Shown: piece after piece, positions 9,648 to 22,805 of the stretch | Layout: the number at the start of each line of letters is the position of its first letter | How positions within the stretch are numbered: position 1 is the stretch's first letter | The notes under the pieces: generated by a model | Database searches by the model: none | What the model was told of the DNA's origin: nothing | Seen by the model: only the letters and a program-made list of their open reading frames with translations | Translations under genes and position numbers: made by a program | Assembly: GCA_027946365.1 (NCBI GenBank) | Contig: JAPEUQ010000013.1 | Location: 1,280,857 to 1,344,856 of the forward strand | Length of the DNA: 64,000 nucleotides | Direction of reading: 5' to 3' | Source: Kalmusia sp. IMI 367209 | Lineage: Eukaryota; Ascomycota; Dothideomycetes; Pleosporales; Didymosphaeriaceae

Positions 9648-12600
9648 TTACGCCCTATTCAGCATCCTCAGCACCTCCTCCTTTTCGCTCGTGGGCAGCG
9701 TAGAAAGCAGCGTCATCACACCCTTCAGTCCACCTTCTCTATCCTTACGCATAAGTTGCGCAACCTCTAGTGCGATGCCGTCCCGCTTAAGGAGCTCAAC
9801 TCGGTCGTGCACGTTCTTCCTGTTTTCCTCATACCACACAGCGACGCTCATATCGTCCTGATCGAATTTGGGAATGCCCGACCAAGCCTTTAGCATCTCG
9901 AGGCCCTTGGCGCGAGTGGTGCTGTCGGGCTTAGCGCCGTCCTGTGCAGGTGCCGCAGCAGCTGCTAACTTCTTGAGGATGTATTCCTCATTGAGTCTGC
10001 GGCGAAGACGCCAGTAGAAGAAGCGACGAGCGTTCTGCCACCGGAGGGATGAGCGAATGACGCCCTTAGCCTGCATACGGCCAGCGCGGTCGTGCAAATC
10101 GGCGAATTGATGAGCAATCTGGCTGTAGACGGGGAGTAGTAGCTGTTCGCGTTCGGTCATTTCGGCCTTGATGCCCCGGAGCTGGTCTTGAGGTGTAGCT
10201 GGGTCGTTCAGCTTGCGCTTGAGAGCACCGTATGTCGGATCGTTGCGAGCCATCGTCTCGAGCTGGCGTTCCTTGCGGTACTTGATACCCACGATACCTT
10301 CAGGCTCAAGAACACCGCCGCGCGAATCCTCATCAGCGTACATCTCCATGAATTGAGGGTTGATGGTTGGGTCAACAACGACCCAAGAACCACCACGGAG
10401 CTCGCCAAAGGGAGGAATGTAGACGAAGACGGGCTGCTCGTATTTGACTAGAGCGTCGACAATGTACGAGCCGTACTTGAGAACCTCGTTGTACATATCG
10501 CGCTGACCACCAGAGAAACCACGCCAGTTGGCAAGGATCATGAGCGGCAGCTGTTCACCATTGTTGAAATCCTTGATGGCTTGAGCAGTCTTGTAAGCGG
10601 AGTTGGGGTACCACACACCGCCAGCTTCCGACGTGACCTGTTCGATCGAGTCTGGGTTGGCAGGATCGGCCGGTGTAACATTCTCGACCGAGCGAGTCTC
10701 AACACCAATGACACCAATCGGGATACCACCAAGACGAGCGCGACCAACAACGACGGTCTTAGCCCAACCACCAAGAGCCTCTTCGAAGGAATCACGATCA
10801 AAAAGACCGGCCTGGAAGCCGTCCTCATCCTCTTTGCCTGCAATCAGGTGCCTGACATCATAGGCAGATTTGCCAGGAGGATAGTAGGTAACATCACGGT
10901 CCCACTCATCAGCTGTCGGGGATACAGGGACCGGGTTGCCCTTCTTGTCGGGCACGTACGACAACCACTTGACGATCTTGGACACACCCTCGAAATCATC
11001 CTCGGCGGTCATATGAGAAACACCGTTCCTGTACATGATTTGAGTACCACCAAGCTGGAGGTTAGATGTGTAGACCTCACGGCCAAGCAGCTTGTTTATA
11101 GCCTGTGCACCAGTGAGAATAATCGGCTGGCCCTCAATTTGGATGGCACGCTGGCCGAGGCGGACCAGGTAAGCACCGATACCTATAGGCTGTTAGTAAT
11201 AATCGTGAATCGAAGGCGAATAAACATACCAACTGAACGGCAAGTGACCAAAGTGATGGTGAAAATATCCTCGTACGCCCTCGAGGTCTCACCCGCAATC
11301 AAACCAGATCCACGGAGAGATTCAACACCAAGACCGTCTTCTCGGCCAATGACGGTAGTGATCTTGTAGCGCTCTTCGCCATCGGCAACAACCTTTTCAC
11401 AGATGACATCTTGGCGTTGGCCATCAATGAAAGCCTTGTACTTCTCCGGGGTTAGGTAGAGGTACTCGAATCCAGATTCAGGCTTGCTAGGGTCCTTCCA
11501 CGCGACGGAGAAGTGGGGAATGAGCTCCTCAGCGAGACCAATGCGAGCACCAGAGTTGGCGGATAGGTAGATTCGAGGAATGCCAAGCTTACGAGCAAGC
11601 TCAGAGCACTTGTGGAAGAAATTGTCTTCCTGGGGTCCAAATGAACCAATCTTGAAGGTAATATCGTTGGCAACGATGATAAATCGGCGGCCACGGGGAT
11701 ATTCTGGAGTCTTTGCCGTGACGATCCAGCCAACCATGCCGATGGTGTTGTTACCAGGTTCACGGTTTACCTCAGCCAAGTTATCGCTATCATCAAGCAC
11801 CAACTCGTAATACTCAATGCAATCGCCCTTCTGAGGCTGCTTCTCGCGGAGGTGAGGGTGCTTCGCAACGGCAGCATGCCAACTGTTCTCGGTGGCTTGG
11901 CGGAAAAGCTCTGGGAAGTCGTAGACATACTGGGTACCCATAAGATGTGCCTTGTAACGCTTCGGCTGAAGAGCTCCCTTGGTCGGATAGGGAGTGTTGA
12001 CGGGCTGCAGGTGAAGGGCACCGATCTTAGTCGTTCCACCAACGCTATGGAATACCCATTTGCCCGCCTTCTCGGACTTGCGCTCAGCGTACATCTCCAC
12101 GTTGATGACATAGCCGGAGGTGTTGGTAATGACAACCCTAAGAGGATAAGGTGTGCCAGTCGTAGGGTCGGTCACGATGATGCGGATCTCTGCACCGGTG
12201 ACGCGCAGGCGCCAGAGACGGCGACCGAAACGATCTAAGAAGCCGCCGATGGCCTCCTCAATCTCGCTCAAGGCGAGCGGGAAGACATGAGAGAAGTTGA
12301 TGAAAATATGATTCATGTCAGCTTGAGAAGTTCCGACGATCTCCAGAGCGTCGAGGATATCGGTCATCAACCTATCCGTCTCGGAGATCATGTACTCGGC
12401 GGTAGGAATGTCCTCCCGAAGGCGGCCAGATCGGACGACTGCCCTCAAGAAATAGCGTTTGTCGCTCTCGGCACCCTTACCCACAGCCTCGTAGATGTGG
12501 ATGTTCCGATTCTCAGTGAAGACCGGCTTGATGTTGAACTTGGAGAGGCGCCCAAGCTCAAGCTGGAAAGCGAGGGCCGGTTCAACGTGACGAATGCTAT

Positions 12601-15600
12601 CATCCTCGGCATAGTGGGGGCCACGGAAAGTGTAATACCCAGGGTAAGTCCCGTCCTTGTGACCACAGACAAATGTGAGACGTCGGATGCGACGTGTCAA
12701 GAGTTCATCTTTGTACTCTTTGACGATTGGCAGGATACGCTCCATGATTTCCTTATCGTCAAAGCTCTCTACATCGCGGACCGCAACGTTCAAGACTCCA
12801 GTAAGCTCGTCGGGCGTCTGGTTGACACCTGTGCCTGAAGTGGGAGTACGCTTCAAGCTCAAGCTCTCTTTCAAGTTGACAGCGCTTTTCTTCGGGCCAA
12901 GAGCAGGGAAAATCTCGAGAGCCTTGCCGATCGATTCGTCGACATCGTCCAAATACTCTACAGGAACGACTACACCCTTTCTGCTAGGCTCGCCCTCTAC
13001 CTTTGAATTCAGGTAAGACAAGTCGGTAATGGAGTGAATGCGAGGAGGCCGCTCGAAGGCAGGAGTACTAGGCGTGCCAGGTTCCGAGGCCTCGACGGGC
13101 AGGCCAAACTCTTGCTCTCCAACCTTGCGAAGGATGAAGTCCCATGACAGTAGATAAGGTTGGTCCCCTTCAGTGTGGTACTGAATGTCCTTGAGCTGGT
13201 AGGCGCGATAAGCGCGGCGAGTGTACACTTCCAGCGCAGCGAGAGCCACCCATGGATCCTGGTGGACGAAGAATTGAGGCAACACGTCGAAGACGGTATA
13301 CCTAGAGTCGACAACTTCCTTGATAACCTCGAAGTTTGGCTCACGGTGATCCCAGCCGCTCTCGCCATACCGCGATTCAACGACAGCAGATCGAAGAATG
13401 TGCTCCATCTGCGATGTGCGCTCCTCGAGGGAAGGCATAGCGCATTGGATGAGCACTTCACGAGCCTTGAGGGAGACCTTGGCAGTCTGTCGGGATTCAA
13501 GCTCAGTGAGCTTCTTTAGGGCCTCCTTGAAGTACTTGGCGACGTTGCCTGCACCAGGTTTGTTGGGTCGGTAAAGGTCCAAGATCGCAATGAGGAGATT
13601 ATTCTTGGCGTTGACCCTGGTGTGGGAGAGAACAGTATGTACGACAGGAATGATGTTTCCACGGTTCTCATCACGAAGCTTGAGAATTACTTCCTCATCC
13701 CGGCCAGCACGGTTGGAGAACAAGTTCTCGACCGTCCAGTACTGCTCCAAAAGACGGATCATGACGCTGTACTCGTGTGCCTTGAGCCCGTCGGCATATC
13801 GGTCAATGATCTCGGTCAACGGTGACAGACCAGCCTTCAAGAGTTCTGCATCGTTCTTGGGTACATTCTCGTCCAAAAAGCGCTGGAAGGCCTTGGCAAG
13901 TTGCTTGGCAGGGAATTCAAGGCTTCGCTTGTGGGCGCGCTCAACAACTTCGGACAAGGTAGTGTCAAGTTTTTGAGGCATGCGAGAGTGCAGAGCGGAC
14001 GCCTGTGCGTTCCACTCGCCATAGGGAAGCTCGGAGTCGCGGAGAACGTCTACGAGCTCCTTGAGCGTGCTCTGCATAATGACTTGGTTGTCGAACCCCT
14101 GGAGAATATGGGTAACAACACCAAACAGATAAGCGAACCTCTGCGGCGGCTTGTTACCCATGACTTGCGGCGGACCAAGGTCGGGTAGCAGTCCCACGAA
14201 AGGCTGAGCCGACTTGACTTTGGAAGGGTCATCTAAAGCAAGTATACCAAGGATGTCACCAGCTTCGAGGGTAGCTCCCGGCTGCTTGATAAGGCTGACA
14301 ATACCGTCCTCCTGAGCAATGAGTGGCATGTACATCTTCATGACCTCGACCTCGGCAAAAGGCTGGCCCTTCTTGATGTGGTCGCCGTTCTCCACGGAGA
14401 ACTTGACGAGCTTACCAGGAGACGGCGTGCGAAGCTGAGTAGGATCGTTCTCTTGTTCCAAAAGAGCAGTCTTGCCATCGACGGAGACACGGGTTGCGCC
14501 GACCTCCTCCTTCCAATACACGCTGTGTGACTTTCCGCTAAGCAAGACGAGAAGACCTCCGTCAGCGAGCGCCCTCACGCCCACGGAACATTTGGAACCG
14601 TTGATGAAGAGAGTGAAGCTATCAATGCTGGATCGGGTGGCGGTGAACTTGTACCGGTAGCCCTCATAGATGAAGTCTATGGGAAAGACGGTCTTGAGAA
14701 CGTCTTTGGAAGGAACCTGACCCTTTTCTAAGCTGGTCTTATATTCGGTAATGCAAGCTTCGCTCGCGACATGAGCCTTGGTGACGGCGCCGCAAATGAC
14801 GGCGATCATAGGGTCAGGTCGTTCGGCCGTGAGCCTCTTAGAGATGAGCTCGTCCAGCCAACCAGTTGTGATGGTGTTGTCTTCAAAAGCGGGGGTCTCG
14901 AGTAGCTTGATCAGGTATTCGACAGTGGTTTTGAAGTCACCACGAATGCTCAATTCCTTAAGCGCAACGACCATGTGCTTCCGTGACGCTTGTCGATTCT
15001 CGCCATAAGCGAAAATGTGACCGAATTGCGAGTCGGAGAAGCTGTGAATACCACCAGCGGAACTGACGGAGAAGTAACCCCAAACGTTGGAGCTACTCCT
15101 GAAATTTAAATCGTGCATAGTACCGCCAGATGGCTTGAAGCCCTCATCGGGATCTTCTGAGGTGATACGGCACGCAGTGCAATGGCCTTTGGGAGTCGGC
15201 CGTCGCTGCTTCTGCACACTGCCCTCCTTGTCGAAGTCGAAGTCGAGCGGAGTGCTGGTATGGGGATCAGCGCCGTAGAGCAGACGGATGTCGCGGACCC
15301 GGTGAAGTGGGAGACCCATGGCAATCTGGAGTTGCGCGGCGGGAAGGTTAACGCCGGTGACCATCTCAGTCGTAGGATGCTCGACCTGGAGACGAGGGTT
15401 CAGCTCGAGGAAGTAGAATTTGTCATCAGCATGCGAGTAGAGGTATTCGACGGTACCGGCGGAGACGTAGCCGACGAGCTTGCCGAGGGATACCGCAGCC
15501 TTCTCCATCTCGTGGAAAGTCTTGGGCGTAGCAACCGTCACGGGCGCTTCTTCGATGATTTTCTGGTGTCGCCGCTGGACGGAACAGTCACGACCGAAGA

Positions 15601-16733
15601 GCGAGATGTTGTTGCCGTACTGATCGGCGAGCAGCTGCACTTCCAGATGCCGCGCAGTGCCTGCAAGCTTCATGATGAAAATGGGAGAACCGGGAATTTC
15701 CGATGCCGCAGCCTTGTAGAGCTGGATGAAGTCTTCCTCGCGCTCGACCTTTCGGATACCCTTGCCACCACCACCTTCCGAAGCCTTCACCATGACGGGG
15801 AAGCCAATCCGCCTGGCCGCCTCAAGACCCTCTTCAGGCGTCTTTGTGCAGCCCTTGTCGTAAATGTGGTCCTCGACAGTGACAATGCCCTTGTCGTCGA
15901 CGACGACTTGGTCCACGCCCTCTCCCGACCACGGAATACACGGCACCTTGGCGTGCTGTGCGACGATTGTGGACGAGATCTTGTCTCCCAACGACCGCAT
16001 TGCGGATCCCGGGGGACCAATGAAGACAATCTTCTTCGGTGAGGCAGCGAGCGATTCGGGTAGTTTGGGGTTCTCGGAGGCGTGGCCCCTAGACAGCAGG
16101 TCAGAATTCGGCCAAAATCAATTGGAATGAAATACGATACGTACCAGCCCGCCCACACGGCGTGAACGTTCATACGCTCAGCAATATCGACAATGAGCTC
16201 GACATTGGCGTAGTTGTTGTTGTTTGTGCCTCCGGGCACCTGCTTCCGTTAGGCACCCCTCTCTCGGAGACTCTTTTTTTTCCTTTTGGCCACGCACCTC
16301 GACGTACTGGTCCGCCATGCGGATGTACTCAGCGTTCGCCTGGAGATCCTCAGGCGTCGCCATGACTGTGAACTGGATCGCCCGCTCATCGCCGAAGGTC
16401 TCATACGCCCATTTCCGCACGGAGCGAATTTCCTTGACTGCGGCGATACCGTTGTTCGCAATAAGGACCTGCACACACACACACGCGCCGAATGTCAGCC
16501 TCCTGCACTCGCATTGTCTCCCGCCGAGCTTAACGGGCCCTAGACGTGTGGCTTACATTTGTGATGACGGTGTGGCCGTCGTGGGCAGCCACGAAGTCCT
16601 TCACCTTGCCGGGCGCGGCTGCACCGAGGTGGTTCCCGCCGATGAAGTGTGGTGCGAGGTTGTATCGTGCGGCCGACGAGCTCGGGGCACCGTTGGCATT
16701 GCCATTGGCGCCATTCTGGTGAGCTCCGGCCAT
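9648..16733 (-). CDS. ACC1: Acetyl-CoA carboxylase (multidomain, cytosolic)
   Basis: Five exons, complement of 16557-16733, 16298-16468, 16145-16239, 11230-16088 and 9648-11182, with GT-AG introns of 88, 58, 56 and 47 bp; 2278 residues, the usual fungal length. It makes malonyl-CoA from acetyl-CoA, bicarbonate and ATP, the first committed step of fatty-acid and polyketide precursor supply. The N-terminal biotin carboxylase includes [16 protein letters not shown] and the ATP-grasp loop EGGGGKG (about 252-258). The biotin attachment site is Lys732 in EVMKMYM. A long central region follows, then the carboxyltransferase, with FLANW-like [15 protein letters not shown] near the end. Ser1167 in [10 protein letters not shown] corresponds to the Snf1/AMPK-inhibited serine of yeast Acc1 (Ser1157), so phosphorylation control is likely. 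Introns cluster at the 5' end. Nothing appears truncated. Confidence 0.98.
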
Positions 16734-17057
16734 GGTGGGTGAGGTGGGGGGAAACGCCCGAGCAGGGACTGCAGTGGAGGGCGGAGGGCGGAGGTCGGAG
16801 GAGGTGGGAGCGGGACAAATTTATACGAAGGATCCGGCGAGTTTGTCGTCGGGGCCTTTCTGGCTGGTTGGCCGCTGCTCCCAGGCCAATTGCACGCTGT
16901 GCAGTGAGATGCAGGTATGGCAGAAGCAGCCGGTGGGAGATGCCGGGCAAGAGTGGTAATTAGTAGAGCAGCTGTGCACGCTGGGCCTGTGCATCCAAAA
17001 AGTGTAGCTGCGGAGCTGCCTCGCTGCGCAGCAACAAGCACCCAAGGCGGGGAATGA

Positions 17058-17058
17058 A

Positions 17059-17100
<42 letters not shown>
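17058..17100. repeat. GA/CT microsatellite in the ACC1 upstream region
   Basis: Nearly uninterrupted GA dinucleotides, which read as a CT tract on the ACC1 coding strand about 330 bp before its ATG. Pyrimidine tracts are common near fungal transcription starts of highly expressed genes, so a promoter or 5' UTR role is plausible but unproven. Confidence 0.85.
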
Positions 17101-17104
<4 letters not shown>

Positions 17105-17452
17105 GCAGGGTATCGCGGGTATCAAGGCAGCAAGGGCAGCAGGAGGAAGGGAAGGGTGACACGGCGGGCGTGGGCGGTCTAGTTAATAAAATTCTCCCCT
17201 CGACGGGCCTCCCCCCCAAGCTCGCCCCGAGCTGTTGAGCTGAGGCCACGCCCCGAGCATCGTCAACGCTGCCGAAGCGGGCTAAGCACCACTGGCAGCC
17301 ACTCCCAAGGGCTCCCCAGGGCTCCAAACACGCCCCTGGCCTCGCCGAGCGCCCCGTGCAGCGCCGGCAGCGACCACGCACTAGAGCGACGGCCGGAACC
17401 CGAGGGCTGCCTCTGGCTTCTCATTGCAGACGCAGCGCAGCCTCTGCGGCTC

Positions 17453-17485
17453 TCGCAGCAACAGCAGCAGCAGCAGCGCAGCGCG
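17453..17485. repeat. Short CAG/GCA trinucleotide tract
   Basis: Imperfect run of GCA/CAG units in GC-rich non-coding DNA. It creates spurious poly-Ala, poly-Cys and poly-Gln stretches in overlapping frames. Confidence 0.75.
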
Positions 17486-18895
17486 TCTCTGCCTCTCGAC
17501 GTCGTCTGGGGTGCAGCATCCGAGGCCCTGGGCGGCCGGCCGCAGGCGTGGGCGTGGCGGGCGACGACGGTGAATGTTGAGGCGCCTCCCGTAGAAAGTC
17601 GGAGCGCACACTCGGCCAACACGCCCATCGTTGAGCGCACCGCCGGCACCGCGACCTGGTTTTAGACAGGCAGATGGACATTCGTCCACCATAAACACCC
17701 GCTAGCCGCTGTCGTCGTCCCGTCCACGCCCGCCTGCTCTGTTCTTTGCTCCAGTCTTCCGAGCTCCAGCATGAGCCCAGCGCATCCAACACTCCACCAA
17801 CACGGCTACTGCACTGCCCTAACATCTCACCTACCGGCGCCCCCTTCCCTCTACGGCTCCGATCATTCGCGCTCGCCTCAGACGTCTGACCAGCTCGTTC
17901 TCCTCCCCCCCCGCGAGCATTCAAGTCCCAAGCGAGCCGGCTCTCCGCCCACAATGCTACGGAGTCCGATCCGCGACAACTGCCAGCCTGCCCAATCTTC
18001 GCCCGTCTGCCCGTCATGCTGCAGGATCGCTGCCAAAAGTGTCCTTCTGTCAGAAAACGTAGTTTCAGCAGAGCCAATCTCGGCAACTGCTTGCCCTTTC
18101 GCCGATCCTGTCGCCGCTGGCTTCGCCGATCCACCCCCTTTTACATTCCTCGTTCAAGAAGATTGCTTTGCAATTTTGGTTGATATCTGCACTCCAATCT
18201 ACACATACGTATGCCTGCCGCGTGCTCCGATCTGGATGATTAAGCCGCATGGTTCCGAACGCACCGATTTCCAGGGCCGCGGGTAGATCCATAGCTCCAT
18301 GCAAAAATCGTACGATGCTTGCCGCTGACACCTTCAACACCACGGGCCCGTGCATCGCCCTATCCTGAACCTCGAAACGGCCTAGTCGGCCGCATCGGGC
18401 TCGTCGGTTGTCAGAAAAGTACACGCGGCATCACCGTACATGGCGCGTAGCGTCCGCCCACTGCATCTGCCCGCTTTGGAACATGATCATCGACGAGAAC
18501 CACGCGCACGCTGCAAGCATGGAATTTGATCTCACTTTGTCATTGTCGCGCCTGCCTATCTAACCAATCGCCATCGCTAACCCGGGTATCCTCTCCCCAG
18601 AACAAAAGAAATAGCAAAGTATGTGAACGAGATAAGAATGGCTGTCCCCGAGAAGCTTGTTGTCGCACGCTCGAGCATTGGCCGCCCCCATCCCATATGT
18701 GCAATGTCGTCCAATAGAGCGCCCCATCAACGGTCCCACGCCAGTGAAGCTAATGTTCGTCATCCTCCTTGCAGAGCCCCCAACTCCAACCCAATGCCAG
18801 ACATCGTGAAATAGTATTGCCCGTCGCCGAATCATATACCGAGAAAGTAATGCGTAGATGCTAGATGCAGAAACCCAGCAAGCGACTGCTCACAC

Positions 18896-20691
18896 CTAGA
18901 AGCTCTCCTCCACTTGGCTCATCTTGCGCGGCCTCGCAGGCGGACCCATGCCATGTTCACCTAGACCAGAGCTTGTTCTCCGCCCTGCGCTCTGCCGTCG
19001 TGGGAGGCCACTCGGGGTGGGGATGCCCGACCTGTCTATTGACATGCGGCGGGCCACAGGCGTGGCGGAACTGCTACCGTCGCTATGCGTGTCTGTGTCG
19101 TCCCTTAATGCCGTCGACAAAGACACTGAATGGGAGTGACCATGCCCGCCCGACTGTCCACTCATCGAGCTCCGTGGGCGTGGAATTCGCCCCTCCACCC
19201 CGCTGATGGACGAAGTTGCGTAGTGTCCCAATGGTGTCCGCGTACTGCTCCTGCTTCCTGGTCTTTGGGACGCTACCGAGGCCCGGCTGCTCGGGCGGCT
19301 GCTGCTGGGCTCGCGCGACATCCCGAAAGACAGTCGGCTCACACCAGATTCGCCGCCCGCGTTCATGGCTGAGGAAGTGGAAGCCTGTGAAGTTCGCTTG
19401 CTGCTTCTCCTTACTGTCACCGTGTTCGGTATGTGATGTCCAAGGGCACTTCCGTTTCGCGGACTGGCACGAGGAGGAGTGTGGGTCGGCGCCGGCAGTC
19501 TCGACCTCACGTTGTGAACGCGCTCTTCAAGCTTCTGCATGTTCCCTATTAGATTTCGAATCTGGTACAAGGAGCCAGACCTCGGGAGACCACCAGCTGA
19601 TACCTTCCCTCCCACACTTGGTCTGGCGCCCTTTGACGCCGGGGCAATTGTTCGAATAGAAGGCGTAGCCCGACCACTGGGGGTGGCTGCACTCTTTGCC
19701 GAAACTGGAATGCTTGGGCCTCGAGAGTGTCGTGGCGGTCGTGAGGAATACAATCCTGGCCGGGGCGTAGCAGAAGGGTCCAGTGCAATGGAACCTTTCC
19801 GAGTAGGCATAGGCGTTGAAGGCACAGGCTTCGAGGCAATAGAGGCCTCTGACAGTGGCGGCGAGGGTGGGGTAACATCGGGGCGCAGGGACTCGGTCTT
19901 CGAGTGAGGTGGCGTGGAGGCGGTGGTTGGAGACGAGAGCGTTGTTGCCGACGTGGACGTTTCTGAGACAGGTGAGCGAGGGCGCAATGAATCGCCTGCA
20001 AGCAGATTCGAAGTCTTGCGTTGGTGGTGCCTTTCAATGGTCTCCTCGGCAATGCGCAGCTTCTCCTGTACTATCTCGGCCTCGATACGCAGATCAGACA
20101 GCTCGTCCCGCAGACGTTGGTTCTCGATTCTCAGATTTTCGCGTTCCTGCTCGCCGATCTTGATCTCCTCATCCAGCATGACCGTCCTCTCTATAGCCAC
20201 GTTGTACTTGGACTCCAGGTCCTCGAGCGACGACGTTTGGTTGCGGCCCTGACGCTCGAGGTCGTCGTTCTGAACTTCAGTGTCCCGCAGCTGCAGCTGT
20301 AGCGATCGCTGTGACTCGCGGAGGCCCGTAATCTCCTTCTGGAGCGTGTTTTGCGCATTATTGGCTTCCGCTTTGCTTTGCTTGTATTTTGTCTACGCCC
20401 AAATGTCAATAGCTGTTGTCAAGTAGCTCACATGTTCAGGGGGACTTGGCGGCGTACCTTCCACTCCTCGACTTCAAAGCCGAGCCCCTCCACTCTCTCC
20501 TTTAATTTGCGCTCGCGCTTCTCGCTCTCCTCGATATCCTTCTCGAGCTCGGCCTCCAGTTCTTTGCTGGAGGCCTGGAACTCCTGTAACTCGACTTCGA
20601 GAGACTCGTACTGCGTCTTGTAGTAACTCAGCTCCTCATCGGTGCTACTCCACTCGCCACGCGGGGGGGAGGAGGGCGTGTCGTCTGCCAT
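18896..20691 (-). CDS. nudE: Nuclear distribution protein NudE homologue (dynein/LIS1 regulator)
   Basis: Two exons, complement of 20458-20691 and 18896-20392, with a phase-0 GT-AG intron of 65 bp; 576 residues. Residues about 18-185 form a long coiled coil with the conserved NudE/RO11 wording ([54 protein letters not shown]). The C-terminal two thirds are Ser/Pro/Thr/Arg-rich and look disordered, with many SP and TP sites suited to kinases. Family knowledge: NudE proteins bridge LIS1 (NudF) and cytoplasmic dynein at microtubule plus ends and are needed for nuclear migration in hyphae. The ATG at 20691 opens the acidic leader [10 protein letters not shown] just before the coiled coil. The neighbours are functionally unrelated. 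Confidence 0.93.
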
Positions 20692-21442
20692 GCTACGGTT
20701 GCGACGTCAGAGGAGGCTTGGGCTCCTGAACGGGCGCGAGCGTCGCAGTGCGGGGTGCGGCGCCGGGGCGCGCTGTACGAAAGACGTCGGCGGGCGATGG
20801 CGGCAAGCGAAGTGACTGCGCAGTTGGAGGGGGCTGCAGGTGAGAGGCAGTTGCGTCGCGGTTTAGGGGTGGGGTTGCTGTCTTCTGCGGCCACGATCAA
20901 TGTTTCACGTCCGGGGCATGCGGTGTTGACAACAGTCATGCGCCGACTCTGGATTCAGCCGGTCGATATCAAGGCGCGAACAAGTCGCCGGTTCTATCTT
21001 GCTCCTGTACCTGTGCGGGTTAGTGGTTAGTATCCGTCGCAGTGCCGACGGCGGTGTGCTGTTGTCGAGGGGTCGTCTGGTGGTTTGTTGTTCCGCCAGC
21101 CTCTTGCTTTCCCGTGTGGCTGAACGGTTGCGGTTGGAAACGCCGCTAGGCTTAATAAGACCACCTTGAAATTTCACATCTCACATGCATCGGGCACTCT
21201 CGACATCGGGGCTGTCGCGTCGTTTTTTTATATAGGCTGTGAGTTTGCGCTTCCTGCATTCATCTCATTGCCATCCGAACACCTCGCCCTATCCTGAACT
21301 AAAGCTGAAACGCCTCATGCCGTAGCCTTGCCGGGCCCACCGTCATCCAATCTGCCAGAAAAGATAAACCCATGCCGTTATATACATATCACTACAAACC
21401 TAGTATGTACAATAATTTCCCTAGGAAACTTATATCAAGCTC
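20692..21442. other. NudE promoter and carrier 3' flank
   Basis: About 750 bp between the start of nudE and the end of the carrier gene, both on the minus strand. The nudE 5' side is GC-rich. No gene or repeat that I can support. Confidence 0.55.
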
Positions 21443-22805
21443 TCAATCTTCTCGACCCATCTTTTCCTGCACCTGCTTTGATGCAGCACTGGCCAGCTCA
21501 TCTGCTTGGTGCGACCCATTTGCCACGGCTTCTTGTACTCTTGCTGCAGCGGACCCTGCGGCTTCAACACCTTTCGCATATGCACCAACAACCTCCTCTT
21601 TCCCTTGCTCGTAAACATCCTGCGCTTGCTCAGATGCCATCTTCGTAAGCTCCTCAGGACTAGGGTACTGCTTGAGTGACCTCAAGATAAGATAATACAA
21701 ATTGATGATGACGACGTGGATCTGTTCTTTCATAAGCATCGTGATCCCATGCGAGAAGAATCCCTTCAGGACTTCTGCGCCCAGGCCCTGGTATAATGCC
21801 CACGGGCCTTCGGCATTCGCAATGCGTAGTATAGTGCTAAACACAGTCCGTTGCCTCGCTCGCGCTGTAGGCGACTTGCTGGCATTGTCAAATTTCTCGG
21901 TCTCGGATGTGGAACCGGTGGTCTGGGACGGCTTCTGCGAGGACACCTGGGCCCGCGTTTTGGCGAGCGAAAAGGGATACGTGATGGTCGACGCCAGCGC
22001 TTTGCTGACCGCCGCTAGAAGGAAGGTGATTCGAGCTCCGGGATCGGTTCGTTTGTCTCGCGACACGAGTAGCTGCAATAACATTTTGTGCAGCAGGAAG
22101 GTAATGGAGGGATTGAGAGTCAATACCAAACTCGCCGAGTAGCCTGACCAAAAGCCTCGCAGCCCTTTTTCATCCCGAATCTGTAGCGCTATATCCGTAG
22201 CGCTCAGGTTCGGACTAAGAGAGGATGTAGGATTCCTTGAAGCAATCATAGCCGCTATTTGTTTGCGCGTTACAACATTTTGTATCGGAGTCGTCCAGAA
22301 CTTTGAGAACGCGCCAGCGAGGACACCAACGCCGATTTCATCCAAAGCTGATAAACTGCGCGACCCCCGTGCTACCCTCCTCTTTTGGCCGATGTAAGAG
22401 TATGCAAGGAAGAATAGGAAGCTGTCTGCGACACCCTTCAGTGTCTCCTGCCAAACTCCACTGTAGAATGCCCCAATGCCCCCCTCGCTCTTGTAAATCT
22501 TATCGATTGCGTCAAGGATACCACGATAGTCGGCGTGTCTATCGTTGGTCTGAAATTGTTTCTGCACTTGCAGTCGCGTGACCACAAGGTCAAGAGGATA
22601 AGTGAGGACCTTTGAGATGGCGGTTCCTGCGGCACCCGACATCGCATGACCAAGCGCAGGTAATGCAGGCCCTATTGCGCCCCTGCGTGAGGTCTCCTCA
22701 TTTGAAACATGGTAGAGCGTGAAAGCATCCTACATCAGTCAATAGATAAATCTACGATACGAGCGTGGAAGAACTTACGAGCTGCGAAATGTAGACATGC
22801 GCCAT
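21443..22805 (-). CDS. Mitochondrial carrier family protein, peroxisomal PMP47/adenine-nucleotide carrier type
   Basis: Two exons, complement of 22779-22805 and 21443-22729, with a 49-bp GT-AG intron; 437 residues. The first exon encodes only MAHVYISQL. Three carrier repeats are visible through their signature segments TYPLDLVVTRLQVQ, TTPIQNVVTRKQ and TYPFSLAKTRAQV, each followed by an EGxxAFYxG-like element (GGIGAFYSGVWQETLKG, GLRGFWSGYSASLVL, GPWALYQGLGAEVLKGF). The wording is closest to fungal peroxisomal carriers (PMP47/ANT1 type), which exchange ATP and AMP to support beta-oxidation. This subfamily call is from memory, and a mitochondrial location is the alternative. The last 70 residues form an amphipathic Ala/Glu/Gln-rich helix beyond the carrier domain, which is unusual in length. 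Without the tiny first exon the frame has no suitable start. Confidence 0.85.

Larger units (their letters stand above)
16734..18895. other. ACC1 upstream region and NudE 3' flank
   Basis: About 2.2 kb without a gene I can support. It is GC-rich nearest ACC1. The open frames here (for example around 17421-18134 and 17771-18286) are compositionally biased and resemble no family. It contains two microsatellites, listed separately. Confidence 0.55.

Noticed and set aside
17421..18286. Open frames of 171-237 codons on both strands upstream of ACC1
   Set aside because: Low-complexity composition driven by CAG and GC-rich DNA, overlapping each other, with no recognisable motif.
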